Shown here: piece after piece, positions 51,561-61,400 of the stretch
Numbering within the stretch: position 1 is the first letter of the stretch
Layout of the letters: every line of letters starts with the position of its first letter
DNA from: CAVYTF01 sp963771435
GTDB lineage: Bacteria > Bacteroidota > Bacteroidia > Chitinophagales > Chitinophagaceae
Length of the DNA stretch: 64,000 nucleotides
Direction: 5' to 3'
NCBI GenBank assembly: GCA_963771435.1
Contig: CAVYTF010000028.1
Location: forward strand, 62,001-126,000
Notes under the pieces: generated by a model
The model's database searches: none
Told to the model about the DNA's origin: nothing
What the model saw: only the letters and a program-made list of their open reading frames with translations
Program-made: the position numbers and the translations under genes

Positions 51561-54329
51561 ATGCGTTATTGTAAATTTATATTGAGCCTAATTTTAATTG
51601 TGTTTTGCTTAAGAGCAAATGGGCAGAAAATAAATTTGATAACCGGAAATTTTAAAAATGAACCTTTTGAGCAATTTGTAGCAGAAATTGAAGCTTCTTC
51701 AACTTATCAATTTTTTTATGACCCAGAAGACGTTGACAGCATACAGATAAATATTGAAGCTAACAGAATACCTATAGATCACTTGCTGGACAGTGTTCTC
51801 AAAAGCACTGGATCGTATTTTGCGATTGATTTAGCAGACCGCATATTTATTAATAAATACTTTGCTGTAAAAACAACGTTGCCCCCGAATTTTTTTGATA
51901 ACAGCATGGTAAAAACAGACAGCGTTGAGAACTATGTTCCTGATCTTAGTAAACAAAAAGAAAATATTAATCCCATTATTAGCGCTGAAAATAAAGTATT
52001 TATTATTGGCACTGAAACAAATGGTTCTGTTAATACCAAAGCTACCATTGCGGGTTACGTAAAAGACAGTAAGACGGGAGAAGCTATCAGTAATGCATCT
52101 GTATATATTGATTCACTGAATATTGGAGTTAATACTGATAGGTATGGATATTACTCGCTTACTTTACCAAAAGGGTATTATATTTTAAAAATTAGCAGTG
52201 CTGGCAAAGAAAATACGAAGCGTAAAATTCAACTTAATTCTAATGGAAAACTGAATGTAGAGATGGTCGATTATGTGGCAAGGTTAAAAGATGTTATAGT
52301 TACCTCTGAAAAGAAATCCAATACACTGAGCTCACAAATGGGTGTTAATACATTGACCATACAAACCATAAAACATCTTCCCTCTATTTTAGGAGAAACG
52401 GATATACTTAAAGCCGTTCTGACACTGCCTGGTGTGACATCTGTTGGGGAAGCAAGCAACGGGTTTAATGTGCGTGGAGGGGCTACAGATCAAAATCTTA
52501 TTCTTTTTGGCGATGCTACCATTTATAATCCGTCCCACCTATTTGGATTCTTTTCTGCTTTTAATCCTGATGATGTGAGTAATGTGGAATTATACAAAAG
52601 CTCTCTTCCTGAAAAATACGGAGGTAGGTTAGCCTCCGTGCTTGATATTTCTTTAAAAGACGGAAATAATAAAGCCTGGGCCGGCGATGCAGGTATAGGG
52701 CCGTTAACAAGTAAATTCACTATAGAAGGCCCCATTAAAAAAAATAAGACCTCGGTGATAGCAAGTGTAAGAACCACCTATTCTGATTGGTTGCTTCATT
52801 CGATCAATAACAATGCCTATAATAAAAGCGCTGCTGATTTTTATGATGCAAGCATTCATTTGACAAGTATTGCCAACGAAAAGAACTCTTTTTATTTAAC
52901 TGGCTATATCAGTGATGACAGGTTCCGGTTGAACAGCGATACTTTGTATAAATACATGAGCGAAAATGTAAATGGCAAGTGGAAACATATTTTCACAAAC
53001 ACATTAAACGGCACTCTTACAGCTGCATATGATAATTATCAATATTCTATAACAAGCACAGAGAATAAAGTGGATGCATATGCCCTTACATTCAAAATAC
53101 AGCAGGCAACACTGAGAGCCGATTTTAATTATAATCCTGATTACAGGAACAAAATTGATTTTGGGGTTACATCTATATTTTATAAACTAAACCCAGGCAC
53201 TTATACACCTGGTGACGCGCAATCTTTAGTTGTACCTAACATTTTACCACCTGAACAGGCATTGGAGAGCGCTATTTATGCGGGAGATAACTTTTATGTT
53301 AACTCAAAACTATCATTAGATGCTGGTATACATTTTTCTATGTTTAATTATCTCGGCCCTCATTCTATCAATAGCTATTCGGCCGGATTACCAAAAGATA
53401 CAAGCACGATTACAAGCACACACTACTATTCGAGGGGAAAAATAATTAAGACCTATCAATACCCTGAAGTAAGGGTATCAGCACGATATTTGCTTTCGGA
53501 CAATAGTTCTTTAAAAGCAAGCTTTAATACAACGGCACAGTATATACATATGCTGTCGAATACAATAAGCGTATCGCCAACTGATATATGGAAGCTAAGT
53601 GACCCCAATATACAACCAACATTGGGAAGGCAAGTGTCGCTGGGATATTACAAGAATTTTAAAAAGAAAAGTATTGAAACCTCGCTGGAAGTGTATTATA
53701 AGCAAATAGATCATTACCTGGATTATAAAAGCGGGGCGACTCTTTTGTTGAACTCACATATCGAAACTGATGTAATTGACACGAAAGGGAAAGCATACGG
53801 AGCTGAGCTTTTAATTAAAAAAACATTGGGAAAATTAAATGGATGGTTAAGCTATACTTATTCAAGAACCATGTTACAAAGTAACGATACTCTTGGCGGT
53901 GTGGCTGTAAATAATGGTAATTATTATCCTGCTGATTTTGACAAACCAAATAACTTCAATTTTATCGGTAATTATCGGTTCACACATCGATACAGTATTT
54001 CAGGAAATGTGGTTTACAGTACAGGCAGGCCAATTACTTTACCGCTTGCAGTATTTAATAACGGTGGGGCGATTGCATTATATTATTCGCAACGTAATGA
54101 ATACAGGATACCTGATTATTTCAGGTGTGACCTGTCAGTGAATATTGAGGGTAATCATAAAATAAAACAACGGTTTCATAATTCATGGTCATTTGGAGTA
54201 TATAATTTGACCGGAAGACAAAATGCATATTCAGTTTATTTTATCAATGTCAACGGAAAAGTGCAAGGATATCAATTGTCTATTTTTGGAACACCTATTC
54301 CTTTTGTTACATTCAATTTGAAATTTTAA
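51561..54329 (+). CDS. TonB-dependent outer membrane receptor with STN and carboxypeptidase-regulatory domains
   Basis: The 922-residue protein has a signal peptide (to ANGQ), an STN domain (about 22-95), a CarboxypepD-reg-like domain (about 158-235; KDSKTGEAISNASVYIDS, PKGYYILKISSAGKE), a plug (about 245-360; SNGFNVRGGATDQNLILFGD, PEKYGGRLASVLDISLKDG) and a C-terminal barrel that ends FVTFNLKF. It would take up a ligand with TonB energy. STN domains usually signal to an anti-sigma/sigma pair, but none adjoins it. It overlaps neither neighbour but is spaced by 1 and 6 bases, in a four-gene operon. Confidence 0.92.
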   Translation: MRYCKFILSLILIVFCLRANGQKINLITGNFKNEPFEQFVAEIEASSTYQFFYDPEDVDSIQINIEANRIPIDHLLDSVLKSTGSYFAIDLADRIFINKYFAVKTTLPPNFFDNSMVKTDSVENYVPDLSKQKENINPIISAENKVFIIGTETNGSVNTKATIAGYVKDSKTGEAISNASVYIDSLNIGVNTDRYGYYSLTLPKGYYILKISSAGKENTKRKIQLNSNGKLNVEMVDYVARLKDVIVTSEKKSNTLSSQMGVNTLTIQTIKHLPSILGETDILKAVLTLPGVTSVGEASNGFNVRGGATDQNLILFGDATIYNPSHLFGFFSAFNPDDVSNVELYKSSLPEKYGGRLASVLDISLKDGNNKAWAGDAGIGPLTSKFTIEGPIKKNKTSVIASVRTTYSDWLLHSINNNAYNKSAADFYDASIHLTSIANEKNSFYLTGYISDDRFRLNSDTLYKYMSENVNGKWKHIFTNTLNGTLTAAYDNYQYSITSTENKVDAYALTFKIQQATLRADFNYNPDYRNKIDFGVTSIFYKLNPGTYTPGDAQSLVVPNILPPEQALESAIYAGDNFYVNSKLSLDAGIHFSMFNYLGPHSINSYSAGLPKDTSTITSTHYYSRGKIIKTYQYPEVRVSARYLLSDNSSLKASFNTTAQYIHMLSNTISVSPTDIWKLSDPNIQPTLGRQVSLGYYKNFKKKSIETSLEVYYKQIDHYLDYKSGATLLLNSHIETDVIDTKGKAYGAELLIKKTLGKLNGWLSYTYSRTMLQSNDTLGGVAVNNGNYYPADFDKPNNFNFIGNYRFTHRYSISGNVVYSTGRPITLPLAVFNNGGAIALYYSQRNEYRIPDYFRCDLSVNIEGNHKIKQRFHNSWSFGVYNLTGRQNAYSVYFINVNGKVQGYQLSIFGTPIPFVTFNLKF

Positions 54330-54335
54330 ATCTTG

Positions 54336-55487
54336 ATGAGTAAAAGAATCATACAATATTTTGCTTTATTAGTTTTAGCTGTCTTTTGCATCACGTGTGT
54401 AAAGAAATATGAACCTCCTGCTATTCAGGCAGCAAATAATTATTTGGTGATTGATGGAATTATTAATGCGAACCCAAATGAAGCTACCACGATTGTTTTA
54501 AGCAGGTCAAGAAATTTAAGTGATACGGTTTCCAATATTCCTGAACTTGGTGCACAAGTCTATATTATAAGTAATACCGGAAGTACTTATGCGCTAACTG
54601 ATGCTAACAATACTGGTAATTACATAAGTGCGTTATTAAATCTGAATGCAGCCAATCAATATCAATTGAAAATAATCACTTCAGACAGACATCAATATTT
54701 ATCGGACTTGGTTCCTGTTAAAATATGCCCGCCAATAGACAGCCTGACTTGGCAGCAGGACAGCAGTTTAACTGTTTATTTAAACACGCATGATCCTACT
54801 AACAGCACCATTTATTATAAATGGGATTTTGTAGAAACATGGGAAATTCATTCACCTGTTGAAACATTTTGGATTGAAAAAAATGGATTGATCTCCTTTG
54901 CAGATTCAACAAATCAAACAGATTCCTGCTGGACTACTTTAAACTCAACTAACATTATAACAGGAACATCTATTGCCTTAAGTCATGATGTTATCAATAA
55001 GCAACCCATCACAACTATTCCACAAAATGATGAGCGAATTCAAGATCGTTATAGTATCATAGTTAGGCAAATTCCTTTAACAGCAAACGCTTATAATTAT
55101 TGGCAACTTATCGAAAAAAATTCTCAGCAATTAGGAACGTTGTTTGATCCACAGCCTTCTCAATTAAACGGAAACATACACCCTATTACCAACCCTAATG
55201 AACCTGTTATTGGCTATGTTACCGCTGCTACTACACAAAAAGAAAGATTGTTTATAACCAATAAACAACTATCTAACTGGAATGGTTTAATAAGTGCCAA
55301 TGAATGCCAGACGCTTCAAATACCACAAGATACCACCAATTATTTTCTTTATACCTATCCCGATCCGTCTTATGCTCCATGGTATTTTACGGGGACATCT
55401 CCTCATATATTATTAATAATTATTAAAAAAGCTTGTGTTGATTGCCTGGAATATGGTGGAGTTAATCAAAGGCCCTCATTTTGGTGA
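54336..55487 (+). CDS. DUF4249 family lipoprotein
   Basis: The 383-residue protein has a lipobox ending FCITC (Cys21). The mature part has the DUF4249 layout: YEPPAIQAANNYLVIDGIIN followed by TTIVLSRSRNL and a late C-terminal CLEYGGVNQRPSFW. DUF4249 proteins are nearly always found next to TonB-dependent receptors and are thought to be surface lipoproteins that assist them. An in-frame TTG at 54333 is an alternative start. It follows the receptor gene by 6 bases. Confidence 0.88.
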   Translation: MSKRIIQYFALLVLAVFCITCVKKYEPPAIQAANNYLVIDGIINANPNEATTIVLSRSRNLSDTVSNIPELGAQVYIISNTGSTYALTDANNTGNYISALLNLNAANQYQLKIITSDRHQYLSDLVPVKICPPIDSLTWQQDSSLTVYLNTHDPTNSTIYYKWDFVETWEIHSPVETFWIEKNGLISFADSTNQTDSCWTTLNSTNIITGTSIALSHDVINKQPITTIPQNDERIQDRYSIIVRQIPLTANAYNYWQLIEKNSQQLGTLFDPQPSQLNGNIHPITNPNEPVIGYVTAATTQKERLFITNKQLSNWNGLISANECQTLQIPQDTTNYFLYTYPDPSYAPWYFTGTSPHILLIIIKKACVDCLEYGGVNQRPSFW

Positions 55488-55488
55488 T

Positions 55489-57897
55489 ATGAAGCAGTTG
55501 CTAAAAAAATATAACCAAAAGCTAATAGTATTTCTTCTGTGCATGATATTTTGCACAAAAGTTTTTTCTCAAGCAATAGATTCAACAGGTATTGTTCAGC
55601 AATTTAATAATTATCAAGCTCATAATTTCCAGGAGAAAGTTTTTATGCATACGGATAAAAATTTTTATCTCTCTGGAGAAACAGTATGGTTTAAAATTTA
55701 TGATGTTGATGAATTTTTTAATAAACCCAATATCAATAGCAATATTTCTTATATAGAGCTGATTGATAATAATAATCACGCTATTTTACATGCAAAGATC
55801 TCTTTGAAAGATGGAGCTGGGAATGGCTCATTTACTATTCCCACTTCAATTCCCTCCGGTCATTTTTTGCTTCGCGCTTATACCAGTTGGATGAAAAATT
55901 TTGCAGCTGATCTTTACTTTGAAAAGGCAATAACAGTAATGAATACTGTAAATAAAATTCACTTTAAAAATGCAGCCTATAAGGATTCGGGCATCTATGA
56001 TATTCAATTTTTTCCTGAAGGAGGGAATCTTGTTGCAGGACTTGAATCGAAGGTGGGGTTTAAAATTACCGACATTTATGGAAAGGGAATTGAAGTATCA
56101 GGCATAGTAATAGATGAGGATGGAAAAACTGTGGCAAATTTTAAAACATTGAAGCTTGGGATGGGCAATTTCATTTTTACTCCTCAACAGGAAATTCATT
56201 ATAGAGCTGTAATAAAAGTTAAAGACACTAACATTATAAAGAGCCTGCCTGATGCATTTGCAAAAGGATATACCATGCGGGTTGATGATACTGATCTTGC
56301 AATGATTAAAATATCTGTTTTTTCAAATATTTTTTCAAATAATGTCTCTTATTTATTTATTCAATCACATAACTTAATTAAAGAGGTTCAGATAAAACCT
56401 GTTTTAAATAATAAAGCAGTATTTTATGTTGATAAAGCAAAACTTGGAGATGGCATTTCTCAACTCACAATTTTTGATGCTCAGAAACAACCTGTATGTG
56501 AAAGATTATATTTTAAAAAGCCTGCACATACATTAAATATATCTGCAACAGTTGATAAACAAAATTATTCGAAGAGAAACAAAGGGTCTGTGGAAATAAA
56601 AGCTTCTGGCATGTTTGGCGAAACCCGTGAAGCTGATCTCTCTATGGCAATTGTACAAATTGATACTTTGCAAAAAATAGACTCTCTAAATATTCTTAAT
56701 TACTTACTGCTTGTTTCAGATTTAAAGGGCACGGTGGAATCACCCGATTATTATTTTCAGGATGATACAATGGCAAAACAGGCTGCTGATAATTTGATGC
56801 TTACCCAGGGTTGGCGAAGGTTTAAATGGGAAGATGTTATAAAAGATTCAAAACCACAATTTGCTTATTTGCCTGAAAAAGAAGGGTTCTTGATCAACGG
56901 AAAGGTCTTTAATAAAATGACAAATGAACCTGCTAAAAATATTACAAGCTATTTAAGCATTCCCGGAAAGTCCTTTTTATTTAGCACTTCGGTTAGCGAC
57001 GGGAACGGAAATATTTTATTTGATCCGGGTAAATTTTATGGTGAAAAAGAAATGATCATTCAAACCAACAATACTACAAAGGATAGCTTATACAAAATTG
57101 AAATAAGCAACCCTTATTCAGATAAATTTACCAATAGCAGCCTTCCTGATCTTTCTTTTTCAAAAGACTTGACTTCAGTATTAACTGAGAAAAGCATAGA
57201 GATGCAGGTTGATAATTCTGTTGATTTGAAACATAAGTTTCAATATAAGCAAAACATAAACAACGATAGCCTCAACTTTTATGGAAAACCTGATCAGCAA
57301 TATTATCTTGATAATTACACAAGATTTCTTTCAATGGAAGAAGTATTGCATGAATATGTTATCGGTCTGCATATAAAAAACCAGGATGACAATTATATTT
57401 TTTCAGTAGGGAATGATAGTTACAAGAATTTTTTTGACAATCCCCCATTAGTGCTTATCGATGGAGTGCCCGTTTTTGATAACAGGAAATTGATGGAGAT
57501 AAACCCTCTAAAAATTAAAAAGCTGGATATGGTTTCACGAAAATTTTATTCAGGGCCTCTGACAAGCGATGGTATCATGAGTTTTGGCACTTATAACGGA
57601 GACCTGTCAGGATATGAACTGGATCCTGCTGCAGTTGTTTTGGAATATGAGGGCTTGCAAAATGAGTGTGAATTTTATACCCCAATTTATAATGACAAAG
57701 AAAGAGTAAATAGCCATCTTCCTGACTTCAGGAATGTGCTGTTATGGGACCCTAATATAATTATACATAAAAACGATAGCGCGCATTTATCATTTTACAC
57801 TTCAGATATTGCAGGAAAATTTGCAGTAATTATCCAGGGATTCTCAACAGAAGGCTTGTGCGGATACAAGACCCTCACCTTTGATGTGGCAAAATAA
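55489..57897 (+). CDS. Large secreted protein with MG2-like and TonB-plug-like domains
   Basis: The 802-residue protein has a signal peptide (to KVFSQ) and an MG2-like region (about 45-140; FLSGETVWFKIYDVDEFF-like MHTDKNFYLSGETVWFKIY). Further beta-rich domains follow, then a plug-like segment (about 651-705): NPPLVLIDGVPVFDNRKLME and a basic INPLKIKKLDMVSRKFYSGP. The wording is that of TonB-receptor plugs, but there is no barrel after it; a short beta domain ends the protein. It starts one base after DUF4249. It is a likely fourth component of the receptor system. Confidence 0.8.
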   Translation: MKQLLKKYNQKLIVFLLCMIFCTKVFSQAIDSTGIVQQFNNYQAHNFQEKVFMHTDKNFYLSGETVWFKIYDVDEFFNKPNINSNISYIELIDNNNHAILHAKISLKDGAGNGSFTIPTSIPSGHFLLRAYTSWMKNFAADLYFEKAITVMNTVNKIHFKNAAYKDSGIYDIQFFPEGGNLVAGLESKVGFKITDIYGKGIEVSGIVIDEDGKTVANFKTLKLGMGNFIFTPQQEIHYRAVIKVKDTNIIKSLPDAFAKGYTMRVDDTDLAMIKISVFSNIFSNNVSYLFIQSHNLIKEVQIKPVLNNKAVFYVDKAKLGDGISQLTIFDAQKQPVCERLYFKKPAHTLNISATVDKQNYSKRNKGSVEIKASGMFGETREADLSMAIVQIDTLQKIDSLNILNYLLLVSDLKGTVESPDYYFQDDTMAKQAADNLMLTQGWRRFKWEDVIKDSKPQFAYLPEKEGFLINGKVFNKMTNEPAKNITSYLSIPGKSFLFSTSVSDGNGNILFDPGKFYGEKEMIIQTNNTTKDSLYKIEISNPYSDKFTNSSLPDLSFSKDLTSVLTEKSIEMQVDNSVDLKHKFQYKQNINNDSLNFYGKPDQQYYLDNYTRFLSMEEVLHEYVIGLHIKNQDDNYIFSVGNDSYKNFFDNPPLVLIDGVPVFDNRKLMEINPLKIKKLDMVSRKFYSGPLTSDGIMSFGTYNGDLSGYELDPAAVVLEYEGLQNECEFYTPIYNDKERVNSHLPDFRNVLLWDPNIIIHKNDSAHLSFYTSDIAGKFAVIIQGFSTEGLCGYKTLTFDVAK

Positions 57898-57930
57898 TTT
57901 GTCTCTTAATATGGCCTAACCTTTCATGAT

Positions 57931-59454
57931 CTACTCTTCCATTTTTTCAGGCCTCATTTGGGGAAACAACAATACATCCTGTATACTTGGCTGGTTTGTG
58001 AGCAGCATTACCAGCCTGTCTATGCCTATGCCTATGCCGCTCGTGGGTGGCATGCCATATTCAAGTGCGCGGAGAAAATCATTATCAATGAACATCGCTT
58101 CGTCGTCGCCGCGCTCCATTAGTTGTACCTGTTCTTCAAAGCGTTCGCGCTGGTCAATGGGGTCGTTCAGTTCGCTATATGCATTGGCGATCTCTTTGCC
58201 GTTGATGATCAGTTCAAATCTTTCCACCAAACCATTTTTACTACGATGTTTTTTTGTAAGTGGGCTCATTTCGACAGGATAGTCTATAATAAAGGTCGGC
58301 TGCACATATTTTGCTTCTGATGTTTCTCCAAATAGTTCATCGATCAATTTTCCCTTGCCAATGTTATTTGGCACATCAATATTCAATTGACTACAAACAT
58401 CGCGCAGCCCAGCTTCGTCCATTTCGCTCACATCAATGCCCGTATTTTCTTTTATTGCATCAAAAATAGAAATGCGTTTAAAAGGCGCTTTAAGGCTGAT
58501 GGTGCTTTCGCCGTATTGTATTTCTGTTGTTCCGTGCAGGCTTAGGGCAATTTTTTCCAGCAGGTTCTCCGTTATTTCCATCATCCAGAAATAATCTTTA
58601 TAGGCCGTGTACCACTCGAGGATGGTAAATTCCGGGTTATGTGTCCTGTCCATGCCCTCGTTGCGAAAGTTGCGGCTAAATTCATACACCCAATCAAATC
58701 CACCCACAATAAGCCGTTTCAGGTAAAGCTCATTAGCGATGCGTAAATAAAAAGGCGTATCAAGCGTGTTATGATGCGTGATGAAAGGTCGCGCTGCCGC
58801 ACCGCCGGGTATAACTTGCAAAACCGGAGTTTCCACTTCAAGCGCTCCGAGCGCGTTTAAATATTCACGAATTGTATTGTTGATTTTTGTGCGCTGCAAA
58901 AACACCGTTTTTACTTCAGGGTTAATGATCAGGTCGGCATAGCGCTGGCGGTATCGGAACTCAGGGTCTGTGACAGCATCATGCACATGGCCTTCCTCAT
59001 CGCGTTTTACAACAGGCAGCGGTTTTAATGATTTTGCGAGCAGCGTAAAAGTTTGCGCGTGCACCGAAGTTTCCCCCGTCCGGGTCGTGAACACAAAACC
59101 GGTCACGCCAATAATGTCCCCCAGATCAATGAGGTGCTTAATTACCTTTTCAAAATAGGATTTGTCCTCGCCGGGGCAAATATCGTCCCTGCGCACATAA
59201 AGCTGGATAATGCCTCTGCTGTCCTGTATCTTAATAAAAAAAACCTTGCCTTTGTCGTTCAGGCTCATGATCCTTCCAGCTACACAAACATGCGCGAACT
59301 GCTCTTTCGTTTCCTCGCTAAACTGCGCTTTAATGTCTGCTGAATAATGAGTTACGGGGTATAACTCCGCAGGGTACGGGTCAATATCAAGCGCCTGTAA
59401 TTCCTTTAGTTTGGTGCGGCGTATTGTTTCCTGCTCAGATAAATTTCTGCTCAT
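57931..59454 (-). CDS. lysS: Lysyl-tRNA synthetase, class II
   Basis: The 507-residue enzyme has an N-terminal OB-fold anticodon domain (about 55-150; GRIMSLNDKGKVFFIKIQD), then the class II core with motif 1 (FLQRTKINNTIREYLNALGA), motif 2 (FRNEGMDRTHNPEFTILEWY) and motif 3 (GIGIGIDRLVMLLTN). It charges tRNA-Lys. It lies downstream of the 21-bp array on the minus strand. A complete Lys synthetase is essential. Confidence 0.96.
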   Translation of the reverse strand: MSRNLSEQETIRRTKLKELQALDIDPYPAELYPVTHYSADIKAQFSEETKEQFAHVCVAGRIMSLNDKGKVFFIKIQDSRGIIQLYVRRDDICPGEDKSYFEKVIKHLIDLGDIIGVTGFVFTTRTGETSVHAQTFTLLAKSLKPLPVVKRDEEGHVHDAVTDPEFRYRQRYADLIINPEVKTVFLQRTKINNTIREYLNALGALEVETPVLQVIPGGAAARPFITHHNTLDTPFYLRIANELYLKRLIVGGFDWVYEFSRNFRNEGMDRTHNPEFTILEWYTAYKDYFWMMEITENLLEKIALSLHGTTEIQYGESTISLKAPFKRISIFDAIKENTGIDVSEMDEAGLRDVCSQLNIDVPNNIGKGKLIDELFGETSEAKYVQPTFIIDYPVEMSPLTKKHRSKNGLVERFELIINGKEIANAYSELNDPIDQRERFEEQVQLMERGDDEAMFIDNDFLRALEYGMPPTSGIGIGIDRLVMLLTNQPSIQDVLLFPQMRPEKMEE

Positions 59455-59535
59455 AATAGTAATTAGGGCAGCAAAGATAAGCGAAGGATTGGCGGTAAAA
59501 TGAAAGAAAGAGGCTTTTGCAAGAGCCTAATCCAT

Positions 59536-59766
59536 ACCCGTACGGAACAACTCAGCACCGGTGCGGAACAACTCAGGACTGGTGCGGAACGACTTAGCAC
59601 CCGTGCGGAACAGCTCAACACTGGTGCGGAACGACTTAGCACCCGTGCGGAACAACTCAACACCCGTGCGGAACAACTCAACACCCGTGCGGAACGACTC
59701 AACACCCGTGCGGAATGGCTCAGCACCCGTGCGGAATGGCTCAGCACCCGTACGGAACAGCTAAAA
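59536..59766. repeat. 21-bp minisatellite, 11 units
   Basis: Eleven perfect-length units with core ACCCGTGCGGAACAACTCAA fill 59536-59766. The ruvC stop codon (59771-59773 on the minus strand) lies four bases beyond. Units vary mainly at the CAAC/TGGC/GACT positions. No spacers occur. Confidence 0.92.
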
Positions 59767-59770
59767 AAGT

Positions 59771-60331
59771 CTATTTCGAACTGGTACGATGTGGATTTTT
59801 GGCTATAAAATCTTCCCAACCCTTGCTTTTTGCCAATTTGGCCAATGGGGAAATGGCCTGATAATGATGACAAAGGGCTACGGCGAGGGCGTCTGTGGCG
59901 TCAAAATACTGTGGTTTTTGTTCTATGTTCATTATGCGCTGAAGCATTTTCCATACCTGTTCTTTTTCAGCATTGCCGTTGCCGGTGATGGATTGTTTTA
60001 TCTTTTTGGGCGAATATTCAGTCACTTCGATGCCAAATTGCATGGCGGCAGCGATGGCAACCCCCTGCGCGCGGCCGAGCTTTAACATGCTTTGCACGTT
60101 CTTTCCAAAAAAAGGCGCCTCAATGGCAAAAGTGGTGGGGTGATATTCATTCACGACCGCGCAAACTTTATGATGGATCATTTGAAGACGTTCATATACA
60201 TTTTTCTTGCTCCCCAGTTTTAGCGTGTCCATAAAAAGCAAAGAGGGCTTACCTTTTTGGATGGAAATGAGCGCATAACCCATCATAACGGTGCCAGGGT
60301 CGATGCCTAATATTACCTGGTTTTGATCCAT
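59771..60331 (-). CDS. ruvC: Crossover junction endodeoxyribonuclease RuvC
   Basis: The 186-residue protein has the four acidic catalytic residues of RuvC: Asp11 in LGIDPGT, Glu71 in FAIEAPFF, and Asp144 and Asp147 in FDATDALAVALCHH. KSITGNGNAEKEQV-type residues (KIKQSITGNGNAEKEQVWKM) bind the junction. It resolves Holliday junctions with RuvAB. ruvA and ruvB are not nearby. It ends four bases from the 21-bp array. Confidence 0.96.
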   Translation of the reverse strand: MDQNQVILGIDPGTVMMGYALISIQKGKPSLLFMDTLKLGSKKNVYERLQMIHHKVCAVVNEYHPTTFAIEAPFFGKNVQSMLKLGRAQGVAIAAAMQFGIEVTEYSPKKIKQSITGNGNAEKEQVWKMLQRIMNIEQKPQYFDATDALAVALCHHYQAISPLAKLAKSKGWEDFIAKNPHRTSSK

Positions 60332-60451
60332 AAGAAGTGGTGAAAATAAATTTTCTTCTTTACTAATACAAATGTTGAATGATCGTTTTGATGTAGGTTT
60401 GAAAAATTTTTTTATTTCCTGAGGCAGCAGTACAAGATATTACTCAATTAC

Positions 60452-61399
60452 GTGGTAGGGCCGCTGTTGTTTTTAATACTGTCTTATGCCATTTACCTTC
60501 GGATAAAAGCACAACCAAATCTGCATCAATCCTGGCAACTGATCGTTCTGTCCTGTTCAAAATTTTGGGGGCTGTTAATTTTATTTTTTTGTTTAATGCT
60601 CGTGAATTGGGGGATTGAAGCGAAAAAATGGCAATTGCTTATAAAACCAGTGCAGCAGTTTTCTTATTTCTTAGCATTTCGTGCGGTGCTTTCAGGGGTT
60701 TCTTTTTTGTTATTTATTCCCAGCGGGGACTATGTTGGCAAAGGCCTGTATATGGGCGAAGGAAAACGTTTGCGGTCGATCACACAAAGCATCGCAGGCA
60801 GCATGAGCCAATTGATAGTGACGCTGGCGGCAGGCTTGTGCGGGTTGGTATACCTGCGTTTGCATGTGCTGCATGAAAAAATGCATTTGGCGGGGTTATC
60901 TGTTTTCTGGCTGGACGCACTGATGTACGTTATCATATCAGGATTAATAGCACTGCTGCTGATATATTATAAGATAGCCGACCTTACAACTCTCGCCGAG
61001 AAGATTCCGTTCATATACCGTTACCGTATCTTTATCCGAGGGCTGGAGGAGTTCGGGGCAAAAGAATTAACACGGATCTTGATGCTTTCTGTTTTGAGAT
61101 TCGTTGTATTTATTATGCAGTATTTGCTGGCGCTCTTTATTTTTGGTGTTAATATTCATTTAATTGACGCGGCGAGTACTACCTGTGTACTATTTTTGGT
61201 TTTAGCACTTGTACCCAGTATAACTATTGCAGAACTTGGTTTGCGAGGGGAAGTGAGTTTGCAGTTGTTTGGATTATTTAGTGGCAATGCGGTGGGAATA
61301 GTTGCAGTATCCGCGCTTATATGGTTAGTGAATTTAATTATTCCGGCATTGGCAGGGAGTTTATTTATATTGGGCATAAAAATATTCAGAAACAAATAG
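60452..61399 (+). CDS. Flippase-like (lysylphosphatidylglycerol synthase TM-domain/UPF0104) membrane protein
   Basis: The 315-residue product has about eight to nine membrane segments: GPLLFLILSYAIYLRIK, the LMLVNWGIEAKKWQLLIKPV motif, SGVSFLLFIPSGDYVGKG and LVPSITIAELGLRGE. This is the UPF0104/LPG synthase transmembrane family. The start is uncertain: the frame opens with a GTG at 60452, but the relatives' KxLLNYxxGP reads in frame just before it (from CTG 60419), and no ATG is present. The next gene starts 1 base after its stop. Confidence 0.83.
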   Translation: MVGPLLFLILSYAIYLRIKAQPNLHQSWQLIVLSCSKFWGLLILFFCLMLVNWGIEAKKWQLLIKPVQQFSYFLAFRAVLSGVSFLLFIPSGDYVGKGLYMGEGKRLRSITQSIAGSMSQLIVTLAAGLCGLVYLRLHVLHEKMHLAGLSVFWLDALMYVIISGLIALLLIYYKIADLTTLAEKIPFIYRYRIFIRGLEEFGAKELTRILMLSVLRFVVFIMQYLLALFIFGVNIHLIDAASTTCVLFLVLALVPSITIAELGLRGEVSLQLFGLFSGNAVGIVAVSALIWLVNLIIPALAGSLFILGIKIFRNK

Positions 61400-61400
61400 T

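Noticed and set aside
59463..59873. Open frames through the ruvC-side array
   Set aside because: The same artefact of a 21-bp unit; one of them also overlaps the end of ruvC.
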